NCBI RefSeq assembly: GCF_027580225.2 | Contig: NC_073337.2 | Span: 13,303,501-13,367,500, forward strand | Length of the DNA stretch: 64,000 nt | DNA from: Misgurnus anguillicaudatus | Lineage: Eukaryota > Chordata > Actinopteri > Cypriniformes > Cobitidae | Direction of reading: 5' to 3' | Shown: positions 55,901-64,000 of the stretch, piece after piece | Position numbering within the stretch: the stretch's first letter is position 1 | How the letters are laid out: each line of letters opens with the position of its first letter | Notes under the pieces: generated by a model | Told to the model about the DNA's origin: nothing | Seen by the model: the letters and a program-made list of their open reading frames with translations, nothing else | The model's database searches: none | Translations under genes and position numbers: made by a program

Positions 55901-56235
55901 AAGAACATTAGGCAGAATTCATTAGACTGCTGGATGATTTGCAAGAGCAAAAGACACTATTTCTGCACTTCTGCACCATGCTACACTGTTATAGGTAGTG
56001 CTATACTGTACATATATAATACCTTTTATGATCACCTACATTTGCTAATTGTAAACGCTATAACGTATACCAATTTATATACCTATACACAATTTATTTA
56101 ACAACTATATATTCTGATATAAATATGCATTTCCTGAAAAGCAGCTTAGAAACAATATGCAGTGTGAAAAACTTTATAAAAATAAATGTGAATTGAATGT
56201 GTGAGAAATTAAATTAGATATCGTAGTGTATACTA
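49911..56235. other. Long stretch without recognised genes; two lone family termini
   Basis: CCTGATCTCACAAGAATTC near 51903 and TATAGGTACATCATTTTGTG with AGACTGGGTAG near 53225-53255 resemble termini of the foldback family, without partners. The rest shows no repeat boundaries, and no frame of 60-113 codons has a domain I recognise (for example 50057-50350, 54133-54474 and 55303-55584). It may contain intronic or single-copy DNA. Confidence 0.35.
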
Positions 56236-56773
56236 AAGTCGTTTTTCCATTTTCTGGTATGACTAGGCTCAGCATGACGTGGCTCGGCTAGACACGCTTT
56301 ACTTGTGTTTGGTTCTGTTAGCTTTTCCACTGCAGTTAAGTACCGCTTGAGTGGGTGGGATTAAAGACTTATCGTTATAGTTGCGCGCAGTGACGGCCTG
56401 TGACTTCTTTTTTCGAGGGCGCTCGATGCGAAGTTCGTCACAACATGTATGTAGCCCATCATGTGTGTTGTTTGCTTGCATTTTCAAAATATGTGTTCTG
56501 CGCGTTGAGAGATCCTGTGTGCATCACGTGTTTTGTCAAAATAAGTGCCTGCTGCAAACACATCTACTGCCATGACATAATCGTAAACGCGACAAACAAA
56601 CACACAAGGCAGGAGCAGTAAAACATGTCGATGAAATGGTGTTGTTGGCATGTGGATGTTTTCATCGCTAAAATGGGGGGTTTTGCAACACATATAATTA
56701 ACGAAGAACAGAAAACGACATTACTCTGAACACTAAGGAAGCTGACTTGTTGCCTCACTGCCTCATGAGGCAA
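56236..56773. other. CpG-bearing unassigned sequence, possibly a repeat
   Basis: TTTTCCATTTTCTGGTATGA and TTTTCCACTGCAGTTAAGTA recall a common fish repeat. The stretch TTTTTTCGAGGGCGCTCGAT contains a local inverted repeat. Frames on both strands overlap without homology. Confidence 0.3.
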
Positions 56774-58058
56774 TAGTCCCTTTCACACATATAGTCTTTA
56801 CTGGTTATTTACTGGTAAATTGTAGTTAACAGGTTATGTGTTTGATCAGAACTGATTTTCTGGGAAATAAGTGCTGCCAATTAACCAGTAAGAGAGGTTG
56901 TAAGATTACCAGTAATTTACCGTTAAGCGGTATGTGTGAACAAAAAATATAAATTACGGCATTTAGAATGGAAGACGTCAAACCAAGCCAATCATAACGT
57001 TTTGATACAGATGATGCGTTTACCCCCGCTCTGTTTACGGACGTTTCCACACACACACACACACACACTGCTTAAAAGTCGAGCACACCTAAAATTAACA
57101 TCCACATTACTTCACCAAAGTTGTTTAAAACAGCTTACCATCTATCTGCCGAATATCCGACGTCCTTAGCACACCATCTGTGAAGCCTAATGTGCAAACG
57201 GTATTGTTGTTTAAGACGCAGTTTCGGTTTGACATCCCCTAATGCAGTGGTTCTCAAACTTTTTTGGCTGAAGCATCCCTTTTTATGATTTAAACCAGAC
57301 AACATCATTTAGCTTTAAAATACAGTGAAATGAGAGTGAGACAGTTATTATATCTGATGCCCAGAGCAGGTTTATTGCTTATTAGTATTCATCACAAAAC
57401 TGGTGGTATTTTTGAGGCTCTGGTTTGTTTTTTCTTTTTAGCATCCTCTTTTAGGAAGCCACCTCTCCTAACTTAAATTATTTCGCGCAATAATAAAGCT
57501 GCTGAACTGAAACCTTAGCGCATGCGGTTGAACTGGCACATGCATTTTGTACAATGTGCTTTACATTTTTTATTTTTTAAATGCATCTTTGTGCAGTCCT
57601 AATGTCATATAAAAATACTATCATCATGATTTACTGATTTTATTGATTTATTCCTATATGTCAGTTTCCACTTTCTCTCACGTACCCCCTGCAGTACCCC
57701 AAAGTACCCCTAGGGGTACGTGTACCCCCATTTGAGAACCACTGCCCTAATGCAATGTTGTTTGGTCACGAGCAACTGTGACCATCAGCGTTTGCCACAG
57801 ATGTGAAAACAGCAAAATACAGACTGTGGTTATGAAGTCATAACCTGCCATTGTTTAAAAATACAACACTGAGCTTGCCGCGTGCCACAGGTAACTTCCG
57901 CTTTCTCTCCGAGTTTACCGATATTTTGATACTAATGTATGAATGATGTCCTACTGGTAAAAAGACGTAACGTCACTGCGTGTGTGTGAACAGCACATTT
58001 TTTGTATTTACTGGTAAATTAATGGTAATTTACTGAAATTACTGTGTGAAAGAGGCTA
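56774..58058. mobile_element. Element with TAGTCCCTTTCACACA ends, host of a hAT MITE
   Basis: The left end TAGTCCCTTTCACACATATA pairs with a right end that reads inverted as TAGCCTCTTTCACACAGTAA. Subterminal ACTGGTAAATTA-type words occur on both sides. A hAT MITE is inserted at 57245-57744. No transposase frame is visible. Confidence 0.6.
57245..57744. mobile_element. hAT MITE with perfect 8-bp duplication CCCTAATG
   Basis: The ends CAGTGGTTCTCAAACTTTTT and TTTGAGAACCACTG are the classic hAT terminal inverted repeat. It is flanked by CCCTAATG at 57237-57244 and 57745-57752. The right subterminal part repeats GTACCCC several times. At 500 bp it is non-autonomous. Confidence 0.9.
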
Positions 58059-59303
58059 ATGACTACAGCAGTTTCAGGAAACACATTCGGACCACCTTCA
58101 TAGGCAGCGTAACAGAATTCCATTTGAAATATAAACAGAGAGCACTTTTGTGATAACAAATCCCATATTTACAAACTACAATACTTATTTCTCGCTAAAA
58201 ATGCAATAAAAAAGTGTAAAACAATATTTTTACACTAAATTTCTGCTCCAGACGCTTTCTTGGCCGCCAACCAATCACATTCCCCTTGCACACCCATGCA
58301 TATAATTGTGGGACAAGACAATGAAGATATCTCAGGAGACATTGGATTCGGACATGCCTTCAAGCCTTCGAATGCAGCATTATAGAGATTTCAGATGCAG
58401 CCTTGGTTTGCTTGACGGTGCACAAGGGTAAGCTAATCTAAAATGTAGCATTTACGCTGGTTTTGACTGTTCTGTCTGACCAATAAGTGATCTGCTGTGG
58501 TACAGCTTACTTGGAACCTCAACCAAGGTGGCCCTAAAAAAAGTTTATCAGGGATACCGTACTGTACACAATTAAAAAAAAACACAAAAGTGAGCCGTAC
58601 TATGTATTGGAAAAACACCATATGAGCCCAGATGATGTACTGATGAAATTTCTTTTTAAAGATTATGTTTTTAACCCTACAGCTTGATTTAAGTTTATTT
58701 TTCTCCACCCAGTTGAAATAAGATTTCTAGTCGATATATAAATCGACCACAAACTCTGTTACAACAAACACTAAAAACTTCAAGTTTTGCTCTCTATTCC
58801 CCTTTGAATATCTCTCAGGGGTGAACTAGCTAAACTGTTTCAGCATTTTTGGGCACTGTTAAATAATGAAATACCATAGATTTGCTATTTATTTACTAAC
58901 CACTAGCCATTTAATTTAATGAAACGCTGCGCTAGCTGTGCTGCTATGGTGCTGTGGCAAATTTAAATTAAATTATTGTTACCCTTTTCAGTGCAAACTT
59001 TTCATCAGAATTGTAAAATGTAAGTGCTCCAATTCGCATTACTCCCCATGGAAAGCACCGGTACATCATTTTTATAAAAGAGACATTTTCCACTGTTATT
59101 TGCAGCAGTAAATAATTGATTCGGGTTTTTATGGCAGTAGTTGAGTGAGGCCGAAAAAACCAAGTAAAGTACAATTGCCAGATAGCCGTAACAGTTTCTT
59201 GAGAAAGATATCATGCAAATAGAATTTGTTTGCAACGGTACATTTGCTTACTTCCAGTATTGAATCAGGCATTATAACAATTCTGATAGCCCATCATGCC
59301 TCA
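58059..59303. other. No recognised feature
   Basis: AT-rich and unassigned sequence. Minus frames at 58433-58708 and 59005-59235 have no known motif. Confidence 0.4.
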
Positions 59304-59304
59304 G

Positions 59305-59306
<2 letters not shown>

Positions 59307-59377
<71 letters not shown>

Positions 59378-59398
59378 ATCTCTATCTATCTATCTATC
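59307..59398. repeat. (CT)n microsatellite passing into (TATC)n
   Basis: A long pure CT run followed by TATCTC and TATC units. It produces Ser-Leu repeat frames that are not genes. Confidence 0.95.
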
Positions 59399-59399
59399 T

Positions 59400-60030
59400 G
59401 TATGCGTTTTCACGTTTGCCTTGTATAAGCAATTTACGTCCGTACTGCCTTTTAGAATTCGGCCCTAGTGCGACCTTTCCCAATCGCAATCTCTCTCTGC
59501 CTCTCTGTCCGTTTGGTATAATGAGGGGCTGCAATTGTTTGAAAGTCACCTTTGCATAGTCACCTTTCACACCCTTCCCCCCACATCCCAGTCTCTGAGC
59601 ACGTACGGTCCTGACTAATGATGTGCGGGTTTTGCAGATGTCACTGATGCAGACTGCACAGACATGAAAAAGGGAAAAAGAAAAATGAAGCAATCTAAAA
59701 GCACTCAATAGAAAATGTGATATTCATGATTTGGGTTTCTGCCATGTGAAAGGCAGAGCCAGTCACCCTGTCATAACAAGAGCGACATGCCCGGCATCCA
59801 CACTGTGATATAAACCTGCAGGAAACCTGCTGCTTAGAGAGACAGCGTGTAAACAATAAATGCTCGATGTTTTTGAAGTAATAAAGCACGGGAGGCACAT
59901 GCATTTTGGTGATTTGACAGTAATTTTAGCATGGGTTACCCCCTTAAACTTGGCAAAATTACTGCCGTTATGAAACAGCATTAGAAACAATAAGATACAG
60001 TATGAGGCTGTCAATTGATTTAAATATTTC
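59400..60030. other. No recognised feature
   Basis: Unassigned sequence between a microsatellite and a SINE fragment. Overlapping minus frames lack motifs. Confidence 0.4.
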
Positions 60031-60186
60031 AATGTTCTCCGTGTACTCCGGTTTCCTCCCACAGGCCAAAAACATGCAAATTAGGTGAATTGGAGATACC
60101 AAATTGCCCCGCCCCAACATGTGTATGGATTAACTTGTAGATCAACTAACTGTTAACAGGGTCTCGCCATGAATAGCCATGGCGTA
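60031..60186 (+). mobile_element. Fragment of a DANA/HE1-like SINE
   Basis: ATGTTCTCCGTGTACTCCGG, TTTCCTCCCACAGGCCAAAA and AACATGCAAATTAGGTGAAT, followed by TGGAGATACCAAATTGCCC, match a block common to the zebrafish DANA and related HE1 SINEs. The tRNA-like head is absent, so it is 5' truncated. Family name from memory. Confidence 0.55.
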
Positions 60187-60457
60187 AAACATAAAGAGAG
60201 GAAGAAAATATTTCAATGCAAATAATCTTTTTTGTTAAAGAAAAAAAATCTTATGGTCTTATGTGTAATACTTCTGTTGGATAATTTGTGTGTATTACTT
60301 TTAAATTGTACCATTATGCAGCAGTGCTCTTTACACAAAAAAACTAATTATGTAATTTAAAAAATGCACAAAATGTAATTAATTTAAATCTTTTTAATTT
60401 TTATTAAACAACTAAAAATCTTGCACACTATACATTTTGCAAAAGTATCAAAAGTTT

Positions 60458-61846
60458 GGTAACACTTTACTTGAAGGGGTGTTCATAAGACTGACATAAC
60501 ACCTTCATAATCATGACAGGACACGTGTCATGAATATAAAGGATATTTTATGCATGTTTGTGACAACTGTCATTAAGTGTCATTTGTTCAATTATATCAT
60601 TTTTAATGCAAAGATGACATTGTTTGAGATGTCTTTGTTATGACAACTTGACATAAACCAATACATCATAACTTGTCATGACAACTTAACATTACCAGGA
60701 CAACATAACTGACCACTTTTTACCAGTGATACAAATTTAATTTGTCATTAAGTGTTAATATTCTGTCATATAGTTTTATAACAGCATCATTAATATTATT
60801 CTTGACCTCAACTACAGTGGTACAAATATAATTTGTCATTAAAATTTCATTAAGTGTTAATACTCTGTCAAATAGTTTTATGACAACATCATTCGTGTTA
60901 TTTAGTTCATAATGTTTTTTAAGTTTCCTCTATGTGTTTAACAAATAAAATCAATCATTTATTAATAATATTAATAATAATTAAAATTGATAAAATTATA
61001 TTTTATTGCATTTGGAGACCGATTCATCTAAAATTAAATGAAAACAGTACGATATTGAGTTAAGCCATGCAGCGTATGGTCCATATCGCTGGAAACCTAA
61101 TTACATAAAATCAATTAATAAAATCAATTAAATGTTTTGTTTGTTTTTTCTTCTATGTCAGAAAATTTCAGATCCCTCTGTGTGAGGAAGAACAAGTTCT
61201 GTTAGTTGTCAGTTTTTTATGTATTGCGCACATACATAAAGTTAAGTATAATATTATGACTTGTCTGTGGCTTTTTTTTAAGGTATTTAAAACTATTTGA
61301 AATACAGTAGTATTAACACTTAATGACATTTAAATTATTCTGCTATGTCATGTTTATGACAGATTTATGACAAGTTATGATGTATTTGTTTATGTCAAGT
61401 TGTCATAACAAAGACATCTCAAACAATGTCATCTTTGCATTAAAATTACATAATTGAACAAATGATACTTAATGACAGTTGTCATAAATGTGCAAAAAAT
61501 CTCCTATATGTTCATGACACAGGTCATGTCATGATTATGAAGGTGTCATGTCAGTCTTATGACAACATGATCTCACAAAGTTCCGTGGGATAGTCACGGA
61601 ATTTTTTGCTAATTTTTCCGTGGCATTCTCACGGATCTCCGCATATTTCCGTGGCCCTGCCACGGACTTTCTTTTCCGTGGCATTCTCACGGATTGGTTA
61701 CTCAACTGCTTTTTCCTATTTTTAAACCATTGTCTCTTCGGTTTAGGGTTAGATTTGGTGTTTGCGTTAGTATGTCACTTTAAGTATTGGTTTATATTCG
61801 TGAGATCAGGTTGCTTATGAACACCCCTCTAAAGTAAAGTGTTAGC
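60458..61846. mobile_element. Large foldback hAT-like element with 8-bp duplication AAAAGTTT
   Basis: The left end GGTAACACTTTACTTGAAGG, with GGTGTTCATAAGACTGACAT, is mirrored by the right end TTATGAACACCCCTCTAAAG and TAAAGTGTTAGC. It is flanked by AAAAGTTT at 60450-60457 and 61847-61854. Arms of about 240 bp share ATGTCTTTGTTATGACAACT and similar words. The centre holds an internal direct duplication (AATTTGTCATTAAGTGTTAA, at about 60738 and again near 60830). The right arm is interrupted by the element 61563-61813. Confidence 0.85.
61563..61813. mobile_element. Foldback element, 7-bp duplication family, copy C
   Basis: The left end CAACATGATCTCAC and the right end GTGAGATCAGGTTG are inverted repeats. 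It is flanked by an exact CTTATGA at 61556-61562 and 61814-61820. The interior carries CCGTGGCATTCTCACGGAT in two direct copies and the family core GGTTTAGGGTTAGATTTGG. It sits inside the right arm of the larger foldback element, so the intact left arm shows the site before insertion. Confidence 0.9.
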
Positions 61847-61854
61847 AAAAGTTT

Positions 61855-62509
61855 TATTAATCACAACGTTTCTGTCCCATAACCTTCATCGGGTATATCC
61901 ATCCGACTTTATGGGACCGAAACTTTTGCAAGATTTTTTTTTAATTTTGACCACTTTTGCTCTTTCCTCCTATGCACTATTACTTACAGGTGTGTGACGT
62001 TTATTGCTGATAATTAATTTAAACAGAACCTTTCCTCACACTTTCTCAATGTGATCTGGTGCTTGCATTGGTAACATTTACTTGTTGAGTCTAAATGATA
62101 AATGCATTTAAATATAAAACTCTTCCTTTAAGCATCCTGTGTAAATAAATCCAATGGAGTAAATGGACTATGGCGTAAATATTATTTATGTCAAATTAAA
62201 TAAAGGCATTAATCGGAACAAATTCAATGCATTAACATGTACATTTCATTAAATATGTGTAATTAAAAACTTGAACAGCCCAATAAATAGCTACATTTAT
62301 TAATGATAATAATGATATTAAACAACTGTAACAGGCTGTATCAACTATTTTACAAGGGTTTCAATTAATAAGTATTGAGAGCCAAACTATCCATTAAAAA
62401 AGATAATCTGTAAGCCATTATATCTACACAAGACCACCCAGCACCACATTAGCACTTCAGGACATCAGCCATAAATACCTCTATCATGTAATTAAAGTAA
62501 AAGCATGTG

Positions 62510-62541
<32 letters not shown>

Positions 62542-63284
62542 AAACTGACATTCTCAATACTGTGTTAACTGGTATACAGTACTCTCTCTAAGGGAGACAG
62601 AAACTGTAATGCGAAAACCATAGCCTGTTCAAAATATGAAATCAAATTGTTTGTAGAACACTAAAAAAATTATTTATTTCGGTTTGAACCCATCAGGTTA
62701 AGAGGCTGGTGTCAAGCCAAATTTGCCCTCCCCAGAACCACATTTCTGTAGTGTGAATTCAGCTCTTCAGCTGTCTTCCCTAATATATTCCAGCGCTCTT
62801 CAAACACTTCCACGTTTCCGTCTAGCCTCACAGGCCCTGGCACACGTTTAAAGCCTGCAGCTCCTCAGCTGCAGATAAATATGGAGGGGTTGGGAGCCAA
62901 GTTGATGCCAAGGAGCAGACATGGAGTTGGGGTTTTCCAGGTGGCATATGTGATAAAAGTGTGCAAGTGTGTGTGTGCTCATGTTTATAGTAGATCTTAA
63001 CGTGAATTTGTTTCTTTGAAAGCGTAAGATCGCTTGGGCAAAAATCTGTGGGTTACAGACAGCGGTGTTATTGGACACACCTCAGGCTTTAGTTTAGAGC
63101 CGAAGGGCCGCCAGCAGCAGCTTGGACCTCAAGAGCCCACTTCAAACAAACAGACACACATAATCAGATAGTAATTAGAATAGAAACCAATGATAAATAA
63201 AGGTAAGTCAAGTTAACTCACAAATGTGCATTTTGAAAATGTATACATTTATATTACATCCACAAGATGGCCAATGTTTTGAGA
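61855..63284. other. No recognised gene; possible single-copy DNA near 62690-62970
   Basis: A (GA)n run lies at 62513-62539. The stretch 62690-62970 has balanced composition, several CAGCTG words and no repeat character. No frame has a recognisable domain. Confidence 0.35.
62513..62539. repeat. (GA)n microsatellite
   Basis: A pure GA run of about 27 bp. Confidence 0.9.
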
Positions 63285-63288
63285 TTAA

Positions 63289-63636
63289 GGGCCCGTTCCA
63301 TTTCTACCCCCTCAAAACTTCCACTTGGTTTTGAGTGCCCTCAACAGTAAAGTCCTCTCAATGAGGACACCACTATATGGAAAATAGCATAGCGAACGTG
63401 TTAACCTACTTCACGCGCAGCATAGACACGTCTACCGGTCTTGCTGGGCTTGCAAGGTACCCTGGGTAATTTCATCTCAGACTTCGTTTTAAGCCTACAT
63501 CGGTCCTGACAACATTTTGATGGTTGATTTTAAGTGGAAAATAGCACTCTGTTTTGCTTCCTAATGTAATGGGACGCCCTACACATGCACGCGCAAAATC
63601 AAGGGTTAGGGGAAGGGGATGTATTGGGACGGGCTC
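63289..63636. mobile_element. TTAA-flanked MITE with GGGCCCGTTCC ends
   Basis: TTAA at 63285-63288 precedes GGGCCCGTTCCATTTCTACC. The right end GGATGTATTGGGACGGGCTC precedes TTAA at 63637-63640. The ends are imperfect inverted repeats. The 348-bp copy has no coding capacity. Confidence 0.75.
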
Positions 63637-63760
63637 TTAAACTGGGTGAATTTAAGCCAAATGTCAAAATGACAAAATCTTATTGTTCCTAGACATCCTA
63701 TGAGGCCCTGCCTGTGGAAACCCAGCTAAACTCATTTTTGGTGATTTACTACTTTCTACT

Positions 63761-64000
63761 AGCCTGGGTTTCCCCATGCTGCCTTGCGTGTAAATTTATT
63801 CACGCTGCAAGTCTAGCATGGAAACTATGGCCCTTTTTTGCCACTGAAATAGGGAACCAATCACAGAACAGGGAGGGGGCAGCAAGACGATGACGACGTC
63901 AATGCGACACACCGAAGCAGTTTTTTTTTATCCAACATGGCAGAAGACACAAACGTACTTTTCAATGCAGCCTTAGATAGTGTTCAAAGTAGTTTTAAAC
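63761..64000. mobile_element. Left part of a repeat running off the window
   Basis: GCCTGGGTTTCCCCATGCTG followed by CCTTGCG resembles the start of a common fish DNA repeat. The other end is outside the window. Evidence is recall of similar sequence only. Confidence 0.35.

Noticed and set aside
59226..59559. Ser-Leu and Leu-Tyr repeat frames
   Set aside because: They are the (CT)n and (TATC)n microsatellite read as protein.

Overview
The window looks like a stretch of teleost fish nuclear DNA, most likely from a cyprinid-type genome. The evidence is its AT-rich composition, the long CT, GT and AC microsatellites, and a very high density of DNA transposons: hAT-type elements with 8-bp target duplications, Tc1, TTAA-flanked foldback MITEs, a DIRS element and tRNA-derived SINEs. 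I found no host gene with recognisable exons, and no prokaryotic operons, rRNA genes or CRISPR arrays. The window is probably intergenic or deep intronic. Almost every open reading frame above 60 codons is noise, a repeat translated in several frames, or a broken transposon gene.

Layout. 1-3.3 kb: a promoter-like patch with two TGACGTCA sites, a hAT end, and a complete hAT-like element (1597-2871) with a perfect 8-bp duplication. 4.3-4.85 kb: an internally deleted Tc1 copy that keeps the end of its transposase. 6.4-9.2 kb: a MITE, a SINE and a second hAT element (7120-9151) with another element nested in it. 9.4-9.9 kb: microsatellites. 10.5-13.05 kb: nested TTAA foldback elements and dispersed repeats. 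14.9-16 kb: a 499-bp foldback element and a TTAA element. 17.5-21.65 kb: a DIRS-type retrotransposon on the minus strand, with inverted termini and an internal complementary region, but with its reverse transcriptase core lost and its reading frames broken. 22.2-23.5 kb: a hAT-like element holding a separate DIRS-like terminus. 25-26.65 kb: two further elements, each with another nested inside. 27.3-31.6 kb: two large foldback TTAA elements. 34.1-38.05 kb: a hAT-like element interrupted by a young short LTR retrotransposon (35648-37443), whose minus-strand frame carries ten 30-bp repeats. 40.3-43.3 kb: more foldback elements. 44.4-46.75 kb: a tandem array of about seven units of 327-355 bp. 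48.7-50 kb: two small elements. 50-56 kb: little that can be recognised. 56.8-63.6 kb: nested elements, including a large foldback hAT-like copy that was itself hit by a small foldback element.

The strongest observation is a family of foldback elements ending in CAACCCAGTCTCAC-like termini. It is present in several copies, three of them flanked by exact 7-bp direct repeats, each different. One copy sits inside an arm of another foldback element, so the opposite arm supplies the pre-insertion sequence. Seven base pairs is an unusual duplication length for the common fish DNA transposon superfamilies.

Functionally the window is a record of repeated transposon insertions. No element has an intact autonomous coding set. 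All family assignments come from reading the sequence and from general knowledge; no database search was possible.
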